Notes: generated by a model from the sequence alone, not told the origin. Shown: positions 33,718-42,919, counted from the first letter of the stretch. The stretch: DNA of 43,499 nucleotides from JAMIFN01 sp035906235 (GCA_035906235.1 JAMIFN010000067.1:1-43499), one strand, 5' to 3'. A program made the numbers and translations.

Positions 33718-35868
33718 TTAGGGCTTGCGCAAGCTATTGCTGGGCGACAGGTTTTGACGGTAGAGCTTATCCAAGGGAGAACCATTGGCTCCAGCCTCAG
33801 CGGATGGCGCCGGTGGCAAAGAGTTGCTCAATTTCAATGATGTTTGTGGCAGACCTTGCGTCATATTCATGTCCAAAGGCGGTGTAACGGCAGGGATTTC
33901 TGGCAAGTTAGGTACTGGTTTGTTTTCGAAAATCAGATGACGCCCAGGCTGCAAAGCCTGTTGCTTGTTGCGCATATCGTCGTATTTGTGGGTCGAAAAA
34001 TCCGTCGTTGCCGCCTCGTCACGCAGCACTGTGGGGCGGATAAACACCATTAAATTGGTCTTTTTGCGTACCCGATTTTGCGACTTGAATAAACTTCCCA
34101 CGCCAGGGATATCTCCCAATAAAGGCACTTTGGATTGACCATCGGTGTACTCGTCTTGCAGCAATCCCCCCAGCACCACGATGGCACCGTCATCGACGAT
34201 GACATTGGTCTCAAACGAACGCTTATTCGTAATCAGCCCCGCAGGATCATTTTTAGAGGCGGGATCGACATTCGAGATCTCTTGAAATATTTTCAACTTG
34301 ATCGAGCCATCTTCGTTGATTTGCGGCTTGACACGCAAAGTCATCCCCACATCCTTGCGTTCGATCGTTTGGAAAGGGTTGCTCACGCTGTTGTTGTTTT
34401 GCTGGTAAGAGCCCGTGACAAAGGGCACATTCTGGCCGACGATGACACGCGACTCTTCGTTATCCAAGGTCAACACATTGGGCGTAGCCAAAATATTGCC
34501 ATCGCCCGTGGTCTCGAGAAAATTGGCCAGCATACCCAGCACATAGACGCCGCCAGTTTTGCGGAAAACCCCAAAATTCAAGCCTCCAGCAACTTTGCTG
34601 GCATCCACAGCGCCGGATTTGGTGGTCGCAGCGCCGATGATATTGCCCATACCTGCGCCAAAATTGGTGCCCAAAACGCCGATATGGGTATCGCCACTTT
34701 TACCGCTGGCACCCTGCCACTGAATCCCGAAATCGGTCAGTCTGTTGGTGTTGACCTCAGCAATCAGGCTTTCAATAAACACCTGCGCCGGGCGCGCATC
34801 TATCTTGTCGATCACGGCCTTTAGCTGTCGGTATTGCGCATCAGGCGCGGTGATGATGAGGGAGTTAGTTGCAGCATCCGCCTGAATCTGCACATTGCTG
34901 GTTGCGGCAGCTTGGCCATTGGCACTCAAGCCAGCGGGTAAGACAGCACGCAAAGTCGCTGCGATTTTGCTGGCGTCGCCACTCTTGAGCTTAACCACAT
35001 ACACGCCAGAGGTGACCGCGTCAGTCGTACTGCCGCCTTGGAAGTCGCGATCCAGGCTTTGCACCAAAGAGCGAATTTGCGTCAGTTGTACAGGGTTGCC
35101 CGCGCGCACAATGATGGCATTGCTGCGGCTGTCGGCCAAAATCATGGGCGCATTAGCCGCATTGCCGCCACTGCTCATGCCGCTTTCGCTGAGCTTGACA
35201 ATCAAAGGTGCAATCTCAACCGCACTGGCATTGCGCAGCGGGATGACTTCTAAATCGGTGCCTTTGGAGATGTCTTGCGAGGCAATCAGTTTTGCCGCGC
35301 GTTGCAGATTGTCCGCGTAGTCGGTGATGATGAGCGAATTGTTACTGGGATTGATGGTAATGCTGCTGCCTTGCCCCATCAGCGGGCGCAAGACACTGGC
35401 CATATTGTTAGCGTTTTCATAATTGAGCGTAAATACCTGTGTGGCGATTTGGTTGCCACGCAGCTGGCTCGGGCTTTTGGCATCACTGCCAACGCCGCCG
35501 CCAATCAGGGTATTACTTTGCAGTTTGGCATCGGCCTCGGGGACTAATTTATAAATTCCTGCAGTTTCCACCACCGTGTAGCCCTGCAGTCGAACCGCCG
35601 ACAGAAACTGATCATAGGCGGCTGAAGTGCTCACAGGTTTATCAGAAACGATATTGAGATTACCTTTGACCCGCGGATCGACCACCAAATTGCGCCCCGT
35701 CATGACGGCAATGGCGCGCGCCACCTCGCCAATATCGGCATTGACGAAGTTGAGCGTTACGGTATTGGACTGTGCTGGCAGAATAGGCGCAGCCAGACTC
35801 AGGCTCAGGCTCAAAGCCCAAACACGCAGCCAAGAGCTGCTGGGTAAAACGCGGGAAAGATGCTTCAT
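33718..35868 (-). CDS. gspD: Type II secretion outer-membrane secretin GspD
   Basis: 716 residues. Signal peptide (SSWLRVWALSLSLSLAAPILPAQS) is followed by N0-N3 domains: VTLNFVNADIGEVARAIAVMTGRNLVVDPRVKGNLNIVS (N0), TQVFTLNYENANNMASVLRPLM, and QIQADAATNSLIITAPDAQYRQLKAVIDKIDARPAQVFIESLIAEV. The secretin core contains the VPLLGDIPGVGSLFKSQNRVRKKTNLMVFIRPTVLRD signature. It forms the 15-mer outer-membrane gate for folded exoproteins. The ATG at 35868 (MKHLSRVLPSS) begins the signal peptide; an earlier in-frame start at 35931 adds 21 residues of no likeness. It follows gspN by 63 bases in the gspLMNDEF order. Confidence 0.97.
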   Translation of the reverse strand: MKHLSRVLPSSSWLRVWALSLSLSLAAPILPAQSNTVTLNFVNADIGEVARAIAVMTGRNLVVDPRVKGNLNIVSDKPVSTSAAYDQFLSAVRLQGYTVVETAGIYKLVPEADAKLQSNTLIGGGVGSDAKSPSQLRGNQIATQVFTLNYENANNMASVLRPLMGQGSSITINPSNNSLIITDYADNLQRAAKLIASQDISKGTDLEVIPLRNASAVEIAPLIVKLSESGMSSGGNAANAPMILADSRSNAIIVRAGNPVQLTQIRSLVQSLDRDFQGGSTTDAVTSGVYVVKLKSGDASKIAATLRAVLPAGLSANGQAAATSNVQIQADAATNSLIITAPDAQYRQLKAVIDKIDARPAQVFIESLIAEVNTNRLTDFGIQWQGASGKSGDTHIGVLGTNFGAGMGNIIGAATTKSGAVDASKVAGGLNFGVFRKTGGVYVLGMLANFLETTGDGNILATPNVLTLDNEESRVIVGQNVPFVTGSYQQNNNSVSNPFQTIERKDVGMTLRVKPQINEDGSIKLKIFQEISNVDPASKNDPAGLITNKRSFETNVIVDDGAIVVLGGLLQDEYTDGQSKVPLLGDIPGVGSLFKSQNRVRKKTNLMVFIRPTVLRDEAATTDFSTHKYDDMRNKQQALQPGRHLIFENKPVPNLPEIPAVTPPLDMNMTQGLPQTSLKLSNSLPPAPSAEAGANGSPLDKLYRQNLSPSNSLRKP

Positions 35869-35931
35869 ACGCGGAATTTTTCTATCTGTGCAATCAAAAG
35901 CAAACAGGCGGAAAACGCCTGTGAAGCCCAT

Positions 35932-36738
35932 TTAAATACGAATCATGCTAAGCACGCCTTGGCGCTGGCCTATGACATTAAGGATATTGTCCAAACTTGC
36001 CTCAGAACCGGGGGCAGCCTGCGCCTGCCCCGAAAAACCAAAGCGCCCATTGTGCCAGCCACCTTGCCCCTGCATTTGCAGGACGCCAGTCAGGGTACGC
36101 AATTGCACCTGCGGCTCCGCGCCGCCCGTGACATCGACTTGATAGCTACCCAAGGCAGGCAAAGTACTCAGACTAGAAGACAATTGCGAAAGCTGCATTT
36201 GCGCTGATCCTTGTAGTTGCCAATTCTTTCCTGAACGCTGCGACAGCAGCAACTGTGGACTGCGTAGCTGCACCGTCCCACCAAAACCCACGGTATTGAA
36301 GGGCGTCCCCAAGCCTGCCAATAAAGCCGCTGGCAGGCGTACATCCAAGTCTTGAACCTGCAGACGCTGCTCCCCAAAAGACGGCTGAAAATGCAACGCC
36401 ACCGCACGACTCGCGCAGCAATCAGGCAGTACCTGTAATCGCAAACCAAAACCCGCAAAACCCAGCGTCCATTGAACACGGCCAGGCAATAACACCGCTC
36501 TTTGCCCACCAGGAATCAGCAACAAACGGGCTGATCCTTGCCAAACCCTGCCTTGTGCATCAGCCAACTGCACCTTGCCCTGACTGGCATGCGCCACCCC
36601 TGCTGCCACCCAATTGGCTGGCGCATAAAAAACGGCGCTCAACAGCAAGCCCAGCCCCCCCCCTGCCAGCGCCCAAAGCCAAAGACGCACACGGGATCCA
36701 GAATGCGAGTGGGAGGAAAAAAAAGAGCACTTAGTCAT
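35932..36738 (-). CDS. gspN: Type II secretion protein GspN
   Basis: 268 residues. It has one N-terminal membrane helix (LWLWALAGGGLGLLLSAVFYAPANWVAAGV), then a beta-rich periplasmic domain with the GspN pattern LADAQGRVWQGSARLLLIPGG and TLGFAGFGLRLQV...LPAALLAGLGTPFNTVGFGGTVQLRSPQLLLS. GspN is an accessory, non-universal part of the type II system; its exact role is poorly defined. The position between gspM (10 bases upstream) and gspD supports the name. Confidence 0.92.
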   Translation of the reverse strand: MTKCSFFSSHSHSGSRVRLWLWALAGGGLGLLLSAVFYAPANWVAAGVAHASQGKVQLADAQGRVWQGSARLLLIPGGQRAVLLPGRVQWTLGFAGFGLRLQVLPDCCASRAVALHFQPSFGEQRLQVQDLDVRLPAALLAGLGTPFNTVGFGGTVQLRSPQLLLSQRSGKNWQLQGSAQMQLSQLSSSLSTLPALGSYQVDVTGGAEPQVQLRTLTGVLQMQGQGGWHNGRFGFSGQAQAAPGSEASLDNILNVIGQRQGVLSMIRI

Positions 36739-36748
36739 AACAAGTCAC

Positions 36749-37267
36749 TTATCCTCTAGGTGGCAAACGCAAAACCACCTCGCCCGACCACAACACCCCA
36801 GTAGATTCGCCAGCGCTGGCGCTCAATTGCGTCGATACAGGCAAAGCCTTGGCATTGTGGCGCAGCGCGGCCAACCATTGAGCCATGCTGTGCGCAGGAA
36901 CTTGTTGCAGTTTGACTGTGACTTGATCGCCCAAAACATGCACGCTAGCCGAGGCTGGCAAATAGTTGCGCGTCGTACTGCCGACGGCCTGATACGCGGC
37001 GTCAAACGACAAACTGGGCAGGTTTTTGAGCTGCTGCGCCTGCTGCTCTAGGGCTTGTACAGCCGCAAAGTCTTTGGCCACTCGCTCCCGTTGCGTCGGC
37101 ACTTGTTGCCAAGTGCGCAAAGCCGGCCCTAATACAAAGAAGTACATCAGCAGCAAGGCCAGAACGGCGCCCACCCCTAGTACCATGGCGCGCTCACGCG
37201 CTGCCAAGTTTTGCCAAGCCTTATTTTGCAAAGTAGTGGCGCTGGCGATGGTGCCGCTTTTGACCAT
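36749..37267 (-). CDS. gspM: Type II secretion protein GspM
   Basis: 172 residues. A short cytoplasmic tail with WQNLAARERAMVLGVGAVLALLLMYFFVLGPALRTWQ gives one membrane helix. A coiled coil follows (RERVAKDFAAVQALEQQAQQLKNL), then a small periplasmic ferredoxin-like domain (VHVLGDQVTVKLQQVPAHSMAQWLAALRHNAKALPV). This is the standard GspM layout; it pairs with GspL in the inner-membrane platform. The ATG at 37267 is 4 bases after the gspL stop, so translation is probably coupled. Confidence 0.93.
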   Translation of the reverse strand: MVKSGTIASATTLQNKAWQNLAARERAMVLGVGAVLALLLMYFFVLGPALRTWQQVPTQRERVAKDFAAVQALEQQAQQLKNLPSLSFDAAYQAVGSTTRNYLPASASVHVLGDQVTVKLQQVPAHSMAQWLAALRHNAKALPVSTQLSASAGESTGVLWSGEVVLRLPPRG

Positions 37268-37271
37268 GTAT

Positions 37272-38588
37272 TTATACCCTTCCTGTCCTAGTCCGTAGCG
37301 TCAGGCTGCTAACCATTGCCGCGGGAACAGCTGCCGGGTCAGCGGACTTAGTAGGGACGCTGGGCGCAGCTGCGGCACCTTCAGTAGCATCGGCAGCTGG
37401 ACGAACCTCCAAACTCCCCCCTACCGTCAACACCTGATAACCCGCTTGCGCAGCAGCACTGCGCAGCTGTTGCAAGGCTTCAGCCGACAGCGCGGGGGCA
37501 CGCAAGCGCAAGCTTGAATCTTCGTAATGCAATTCACTCCCAGCGGGCATAGGCGGCAAACCCGCAGCCAACACCGCTAGCATCGGCTCCAAGTCCCCCA
37601 CTGCCAAAATACCAGTCGCCTGTTGCAGGGTTTGCACCTTTACCTGGGCTTGCTGTACCGGGGTATCGCTAATATAGGAGGCACCCGTGATACGGCTAAC
37701 GGCTGCACGCAGCTGCTGCTGCTGCCCCGCAAGCGTTTGCCGCTCCTTCCACGCCCAGACATTCAAACCTAGCATCTGCGCCAGCAGCAGCAGCAGCAAT
37801 CCTGTGCGCAGCGCAAGCCATTGCGGTGCAAAGGCCAACTGCCGCACTTGGCGCAACAGGCGCTGCCACTGCCGACTACTGCCTGTGGTGGCCAGATCAA
37901 ATTGACCCAAATTCCACTCTGAACCCAAAGCCCGCGCTAGGTATTGCGCTGTTTGCACGATGGGCAGCCCAGTACCTTCGGGTAAGAAACGCTGAGCCTG
38001 CGCTGCTACAGCAGGCTCGGCATTGATGGTTACCGCATGCAAATCCGCGGGCAGCAAAGCGGCTGCATGGGCTAGCGGGGCACACAACACACCAGCTGCA
38101 TCGGCATAAATCCACTGCGGCGCATCAGCACTGCCGCATACATGCAAACTAGGCTGCTCTTGTGGTTCTGCCTGCGGCACGATACGGGTGGCGGCACGCC
38201 CATGTAATTCAAACAGTTGCAGCCAGCTAGCTAGCCAAGCCTTGTCGCAAGCGACGACCCAGGTTTTTTCGCCCCCAGGTGCTTGCGCGGGCAAGGCCAA
38301 GTGCAAGGCATGAACATCACCCAGCACTTGCTCTTCGGCCAAGCCTTCGAGCACGGCACGCAGCTTGCCCGCAGGCAGGCTGCGCCCAGGCTTAGGCAAA
38401 TCCACCTGCAACCAAGTCAGCATCGTCGCCGGTACTTGCAACACCAATTCATTGGCTTTGGGGCACTGCATTAGCGGCGCTGCACCTGAATCGGTCAGCA
38501 TGGCACCGTCGCTCACCAAGGCATAAGGCAGCTCCAGCTCGGCGTGGGCGGCTGTAGCAGAGGGCAGCGAGACAATAAGGCTGGACAT
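37272..38588 (-). CDS. gspL: Type II secretion protein GspL
   Basis: 438 residues. The N-terminal cytoplasmic actin-like domain binds GspE (MSSLIVSLPSATAAHAELELPYALVSDGAML...LQVPATMLTWLQVDLPKPGRSLPAGKLRAVLEGLAEEQVLGDVHALHLAL). One membrane helix follows (ALRTGLLLLLLAQMLGLNVWAW), then a periplasmic ferredoxin-like domain, and a Pro/Ala-rich tail. The ATG at 38588 begins the family match; an upstream start at 38690 adds 34 unrelated residues. It is the first gene of this minus-strand gsp set, divergent from queG. The pseudopilin genes gspG-K, usually just upstream, are absent here. Confidence 0.93.
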   Translation of the reverse strand: MSSLIVSLPSATAAHAELELPYALVSDGAMLTDSGAAPLMQCPKANELVLQVPATMLTWLQVDLPKPGRSLPAGKLRAVLEGLAEEQVLGDVHALHLALPAQAPGGEKTWVVACDKAWLASWLQLFELHGRAATRIVPQAEPQEQPSLHVCGSADAPQWIYADAAGVLCAPLAHAAALLPADLHAVTINAEPAVAAQAQRFLPEGTGLPIVQTAQYLARALGSEWNLGQFDLATTGSSRQWQRLLRQVRQLAFAPQWLALRTGLLLLLLAQMLGLNVWAWKERQTLAGQQQQLRAAVSRITGASYISDTPVQQAQVKVQTLQQATGILAVGDLEPMLAVLAAGLPPMPAGSELHYEDSSLRLRAPALSAEALQQLRSAAAQAGYQVLTVGGSLEVRPAADATEGAAAAPSVPTKSADPAAVPAAMVSSLTLRTRTGRV

Positions 38589-38788
38589 GGATAGCGAACA
38601 AACAAAAATGGCGGCGAGCGCCTCAAATTGCTGGCCATTGTAAGGCTGCATCATGGCTCTGCCACGCAATTTACCCAGTGATTGCCCCACGCACCACCAA
38701 CCCAGCGTACCGCTGCTGCCACAGCTGACACACCAGCCATCCCTACAATACCACTGACGCCAACCTGATTCTCACAAGGAAAACCCGA

Positions 38789-38821
38789 TTTGAAGCCGAA
38801 AAACCTGCCTGAGCAGCTCCT
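38789..38821 (-). repeat. REP-like repeat, copy F, covering the queG start
   Basis: On the minus strand AGGAGCTGCTCAGGCAGG followed by TTTTTCGGCTTCAAA, with GGAG head, perfect CTGC-TCAG-GCAG stem and GTTTT tail. Unlike the other five copies it overlaps coding sequence: read on the plus strand it encodes the first residues of QueG (MKPKNLPEQLL). Confidence 0.9.
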
Positions 38822-39935
38822 AAAAATAGAGCAATACGCTAAGGATTTGGGCTTTAGCCGCATCGGGGTGAGCGACATCGATCTGCGCCACGCCGAGGCG
38901 GGTTTGCAAGCTTGGCTGGAAGCGGGCTTTCACGGCAGCATGGATTACATGGCCGCGCACGGCATGAAGCGCGCGCGGCCCGCCGACTTGGTGCCCGGCA
39001 CCGTGAGCGTGATTTGCGCGCGCATGGATTACCTGCCCAGCGACTACGATTTGGCTGGCGGCGAGTGGCGCGAACGCGAGCTCGATCGCCTGCATCAGCC
39101 GCAAGAGGCCATCATCAGCGTCTATGCCCGAGGGCGCGACTACCACAAGGTGCTGCGCCAGCGCCTGCAAAAGCTGGCTGATCGTATTGCGCAAGATGTG
39201 GGGCCGCTGGGGCACCGTGTGTTTACCGATTCCGCCCCCGTGCTCGAAGTTGAAATGGCAACGGGCGCCGATTTAGGCTGGCGCGGCAAGCACACCCTGA
39301 TGCTCTCGCGCGAGGGCTCGATGAGCTTTATCGGCGAGATTTATGTCGATCTCCCCCTGCCGCCAACCCCAAGGCAAGAGCCCATGCACTGCGGCAGCTG
39401 CACAGCCTGCATCAGTGCCTGCCCCACGGGCGCCATCGTCGCGCCCTATCGCTTGGATGCACGGCGCTGCATTTCTTACCTGACGATCGAGCTGCAAGGC
39501 GCGATTCCGCAAGAGTTTCGCCCGCTGATAGGCAACCGCATTTACGGCTGCGACGACTGCCAGTTGGTCTGCCCCTGGAATAAATTTGCCGGCCAATCCA
39601 CCCTGCCCGATTTTGACGCCCGCCCCGGCATGGCTGACAGCAGCTTGCTGGCCCTATTCGCTTGGAGCGAAGCCGATTTTTTGCAGCGCACCGAAGGCTC
39701 GCCCATACGCCGCATCGGGCATGAACGCTGGCTGCGCAATATCGCCGTAGCGTTGGGCAATGCCCTAGCCAGCCCGCTGACCGAGGCCAGTCGCGCCGAA
39801 ATCCGCAACGCACTCACCGCCGCCCTAGAACGCAGCAGCCCTTTGGTGCAAGAGCATATTGACTGGGCGCTGGCGCAAAACCTGTGTCATACCCCCTTTT
39901 CACATGGCGAACAGAAAAACGAAAAGCGCCCGTAG
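38790..39935 (+). CDS. queG: Epoxyqueuosine reductase QueG
   Basis: 381 residues. It reduces epoxyqueuosine to queuosine in tRNA, using cobalamin and two 4Fe-4S clusters. It shows FTDSAPVLEVEMATGADLGWRGKHTLMLSREGS (cobalamin and active-site region with the conserved Asp), then CGSCTACISACPTGAI and CDDCQLVCPW for the two clusters, and a C-terminal HEAT-like helical part. TTG at 38790 is the only fitting start: AAGGAAAA lies about 9 bases upstream, and no ATG occurs before the conserved LLKIEQYAKDLGFSRIGVSDIDL. The first ~11 codons lie inside REP-like copy F. The gene is divergent from gspL and convergent with sdhB. Confidence 0.95.
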   Translation: MKPKNLPEQLLKIEQYAKDLGFSRIGVSDIDLRHAEAGLQAWLEAGFHGSMDYMAAHGMKRARPADLVPGTVSVICARMDYLPSDYDLAGGEWRERELDRLHQPQEAIISVYARGRDYHKVLRQRLQKLADRIAQDVGPLGHRVFTDSAPVLEVEMATGADLGWRGKHTLMLSREGSMSFIGEIYVDLPLPPTPRQEPMHCGSCTACISACPTGAIVAPYRLDARRCISYLTIELQGAIPQEFRPLIGNRIYGCDDCQLVCPWNKFAGQSTLPDFDARPGMADSSLLALFAWSEADFLQRTEGSPIRRIGHERWLRNIAVALGNALASPLTEASRAEIRNALTAALERSSPLVQEHIDWALAQNLCHTPFSHGEQKNEKRP

Positions 39936-39949
39936 GCGCTTCGCTTTCA
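39921..39949. terminator. Bidirectional terminator overlapping the queG stop, facing sdhB
   Basis: AGCGCC (39925-39930) pairs with GGCGCT (39935-39940) around CGTA, and the queG stop TAG is in the loop/stem. On the minus strand the stem is followed by TTTTCGTTTTT, a good U-tract for ending sdhCDAB; on the plus strand it is followed by TCGCTTT, which is weaker. Confidence 0.75.
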
Positions 39950-39970
39950 AAGTCAGCGGGCAACAGTCGC

Positions 39971-40675
39971 TTACACGCTGCGGCGCACCATCATTTCTTT
40001 GATTTTGCTGATCGCTTTGGAAGGGTTCAGACCTTTCGGGCACACATCCACGCAGTTCATGATGGTGTGGCAACGGAACAGACGGTAAGGGTCTTCCAAA
40101 TTGTCTAAACGCTCTTTCGTTGCCTCATCACGGCTATCGGCCAAGAAGCGATAAGCCTGCAGCAGGCCAGCGGGGCCGACAAATTTATCGGGGTTCCACC
40201 AGAAAGATGGGCAGCTGGTTGAGCAAGACGCGCACAAAATGCACTCGTACAGGCCGTTCAGCTCTTCGCGCTCTTCGGGCGATTGCAGACGCTCTTTATC
40301 GGGCGCTGGGCTGTGGTTGATGAGGTAGGGCTTGATGCTGTCGTATTGCGCAAAAAATTGCGTCATATCGACAAACAAATCGCGCACCACGGGCAGACCA
40401 GGCAGGGGCTTCAAGACGATGGGGTCTTTGAGCGTGCGCAGATTGGTCAGGCAGGCCAAGCCGTTTTTGCCGTTGATATTCATGGCGTCTGAGCCACAAA
40501 CGCCTTCGCGGCAAGAGCGACGGAAAGCAATGGTGGGGTCTATGGCTTTGAGCTTGATGAGCGCGTCAAGCAGCATGCGCTCGTGGCCTTCTAGCTCCAG
40601 CTCCACCGTTTGCATATACGGTTTTTCGTCTTTATCGGGATCGTAGCGGTAGATGTGAAATGTTCTTTTTTGCAT
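39971..40675 (-). CDS. sdhB: Succinate dehydrogenase iron-sulfur subunit
   Basis: 234 residues. The N-terminal ferredoxin domain has SCREGVCGSDAMNINGKNGLAC, giving 2Fe-2S ligands C55, C60, D63 and C75. The C-terminal domain has CILCASCSTSCPSFWWNPDKFVGPAGLLQAYRF for the 4Fe-4S cluster and CHTIMNCVDVCPKGLNP for the 3Fe-4S cluster. It carries electrons from the flavoprotein to the quinone site. Last gene of sdhCDAB, closed by the hairpin at 39921-39949. In many relatives sdhE and gltA follow; here they do not. Confidence 0.98.
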   Translation of the reverse strand: MQKRTFHIYRYDPDKDEKPYMQTVELELEGHERMLLDALIKLKAIDPTIAFRRSCREGVCGSDAMNINGKNGLACLTNLRTLKDPIVLKPLPGLPVVRDLFVDMTQFFAQYDSIKPYLINHSPAPDKERLQSPEEREELNGLYECILCASCSTSCPSFWWNPDKFVGPAGLLQAYRFLADSRDEATKERLDNLEDPYRLFRCHTIMNCVDVCPKGLNPSKAISKIKEMMVRRSV

Positions 40676-40711
40676 GATGAATCCTTAAATACTGTCAATC
40701 TTGGTGGCCGA

Positions 40712-42511
40712 TTAGAAAGTGCGCACTTTGGGCGGCACCATATCGATATTTTTCGGCGTCATATTGACGGCTTTGTAGCTCAAGGAGTTGGTTTTGCTGT
40801 CCCACAGGGTGTGCTTCATCCACTCGCCATCGTTACGACCTAATGGCGCGATAGGATCGTCCGCAGGTTTTTCGTAGTCATCAACCATGTGCGCGCCACG
40901 GCATTCTTTGCGCGCAGCGGCCGATGTCATGGTCGCTTGTGCCACTTCAATCAGATTGGCCACTTCCAAGGCTTCTACGCGGGCCGTGTTGAAGACCAAA
41001 GACTTGTCTTTCAAGTGGATATTGCCCACGCGCTCGCGGATGGCGTTGATTTTCTTCACGCCTTCGTCCATACCCGCTTGCGTGCGGAACACGCCGGCGT
41101 GCGCTTGCATAGCATCGCGAATCTCGCCAGCAATGTCTTGCGAGTATTCGCCGTTGCTGCTGCTCTCTAATTTTTCCAAACGCGCCAAGGTGTAATCGGC
41201 AGCGTTGGCTGGCAGGGCTTTGTGGCTGTTTTCGCCGTTGAATTTGACGATGTGGTCACCAGCCGATTTGCCAAATACCAGCAAATCCAAGAGCGAGTTC
41301 GTGCCCAAGCGGTTGGCGCCATGCACCGATACGCAAGCGCATTCGCCCACGGCGTACAAGCCATTGACGATTTTGCTATTGCCGTCGAGCACTTGGCCGT
41401 TCACATTGGTAGGGATACCGCCCATTTGGTAATGGATGGTGGGTACCACAGGAATCGGCTCTTTGGTGATGTCCACATTGGCGAAGTTCACACCAATTTC
41501 GTACACCGATGGCAAGCGTTGGTGGATTTTGTCTGCGCCCAGGTAGGCGAAGTTGAGCAAGATGTAATCTTTGTTCGGGCCACAACCACGGCCTTCTTTG
41601 ATCTCTTGGTCCATGCAGCGCGAAACAAAGTCGCGCGGCGCCAAGTCTTTGTACTCAGGCGCGTAGCGTTCCATAAAGCGCTCGCCCTCGCTATTGACGA
41701 GGTAAGCACCCTCGCCACGGCAGCCTTCGGTCAGCAATACGCCCGCACCGGCTACGCCCGTGGGGTGGAATTGCCAAAACTCCATGTCTTGCAACGGAAT
41801 GCCTGCGCGCGCAGCCATACCCAAACCGTCGCCGGTATTGATAAAGGCATTGGTAGAAGCAGCAAAAATGCGACCTGCGCCACCTGTGGCCAGCAACACC
41901 GTTTTGGCGTGCAGGGTGTAGATTTCGCCCGTTTCCATTTCCAGCGCGGTCACGCCAACGACATCGCCAGCATCATCGCGCACCAGATCCAGCGCCATCC
42001 ATTCCACAAAGAATTGGGTTTTCGCGGCCACATTCTGTTGGTACAGGGTGTGCAGCATGGCGTGGCCGGTGCGGTCAGCCGCCGCGCAAGCGCGCTCGAC
42101 CAGTTTGCGGTGGCCGTCGCCCGCATCTACCGTGTGGCCGCCGAATGGGCGCTGGTAAATCGTGCCATCGGGGTTGCGGTCAAAAGGCATACCGAAGTGT
42201 TCGAGCTCGTACACGACTTTAGGCGCTTGCGCGACCATGAATTCAATCGCGTCCTGGTCGCCCAGCCAGTCGCCACCTTTGACGGTGTCATAGAAGTGGT
42301 CTTGCCAACTATCGGGGTTCATATTGCCCAAAGAGGCAGAAACACCACCTTGCGCCGCCACGGTGTGGCTGCGTGTTGGGAAAACTTTAGACAGCACGGC
42401 CACATTCAGGCCAGCGCGCGCCAATTGCAGCGAGGCGCGCATGCCCGAGCCGCCCGCGCCCACGATGACGACATCGAATTTGCGTTTGATTACTTGAGAA
42501 GAAGTTGTCAT
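40712..42511 (-). CDS. sdhA: Succinate dehydrogenase flavoprotein subunit
   Basis: The 599-residue catalytic subunit. FAD motif DVVIVGAGGSGMRASLQLARAGLNVAVLSK is near the start, and the covalent-FAD His is in TRSHTVAAQGGVSASLGN. Substrate and proton-shuttle residues lie in QFHPTGVAGAGVLLTEGCRGEGA and in the DFVSRCMDQEIKEGRG block, and HYQMGGIPTN follows. It oxidises succinate to fumarate. The ATG at 42511 is 3 bases after the sdhD stop, so translation is likely coupled. Confidence 0.98.
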   Translation of the reverse strand: MTTSSQVIKRKFDVVIVGAGGSGMRASLQLARAGLNVAVLSKVFPTRSHTVAAQGGVSASLGNMNPDSWQDHFYDTVKGGDWLGDQDAIEFMVAQAPKVVYELEHFGMPFDRNPDGTIYQRPFGGHTVDAGDGHRKLVERACAAADRTGHAMLHTLYQQNVAAKTQFFVEWMALDLVRDDAGDVVGVTALEMETGEIYTLHAKTVLLATGGAGRIFAASTNAFINTGDGLGMAARAGIPLQDMEFWQFHPTGVAGAGVLLTEGCRGEGAYLVNSEGERFMERYAPEYKDLAPRDFVSRCMDQEIKEGRGCGPNKDYILLNFAYLGADKIHQRLPSVYEIGVNFANVDITKEPIPVVPTIHYQMGGIPTNVNGQVLDGNSKIVNGLYAVGECACVSVHGANRLGTNSLLDLLVFGKSAGDHIVKFNGENSHKALPANAADYTLARLEKLESSSNGEYSQDIAGEIRDAMQAHAGVFRTQAGMDEGVKKINAIRERVGNIHLKDKSLVFNTARVEALEVANLIEVAQATMTSAAARKECRGAHMVDDYEKPADDPIAPLGRNDGEWMKHTLWDSKTNSLSYKAVNMTPKNIDMVPPKVRTF

Positions 42512-42514
42512 GTC

Positions 42515-42898
42515 TTAAATACTCCAGAGTACTTGCATCATCCAGCCCGCGCAGCCTGCCAGCCAAACCAAGGCGGCAATTTGCAGCAATAGGCGCAAGC
42601 CTGCGGCTTTTACATAATCCATCGCAATACTGCGAAAACCTGCCCAAGCGTGATAGGCCAAGGCAATGATGATGGCGAAGGTGAAGACCTTCATCCACTG
42701 TGGGCCAAACACGCTGGCCCATTGTTCGTAGGCGCCGAGCTTTTCGCCCATTGCGTCCATGCGCGGCCAGCACCAACGCACCAAAACGGTGAGGGTGTAG
42801 ATAGCCATAACCAAACCAGTAGCTAATTGGCCTACCCATTCGCTGGTGCCGTAGCCCGCACCGACCACGGTGCGTTTAGAGCCGTAATTGACTGCCAT
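42515..42898 (-). CDS. sdhD: Succinate dehydrogenase membrane anchor subunit SdhD
   Basis: 127 residues with three membrane helices: GQLATGLVMAIYTLTVLVRW, VFTFAIIIALAYHAWAGFRSIAMDYV and LLLQIAALVWLAGCAGWMMQVLW. The LAYHAWAGFRSIAMDYVK block holds the haem b ligand His and the conserved Asp-Tyr of the quinone site. MAVNYGSKRTVVGA at 42898 is a typical betaproteobacterial SdhD start, preceded by CAGGAGAAAAACA. Confidence 0.94.
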   Translation of the reverse strand: MAVNYGSKRTVVGAGYGTSEWVGQLATGLVMAIYTLTVLVRWCWPRMDAMGEKLGAYEQWASVFGPQWMKVFTFAIIIALAYHAWAGFRSIAMDYVKAAGLRLLLQIAALVWLAGCAGWMMQVLWSI

Positions 42899-42919
42899 TG
42901 TTTTTCTCCTGGGCAAAAA

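Noticed and set aside
41222..42592. 456-codon plus-strand open frame opposite sdhA
   Set aside because: It is the mirror of a highly conserved gene in a high-GC codon pattern; the translation has no recognisable domain and sdhA is certain.
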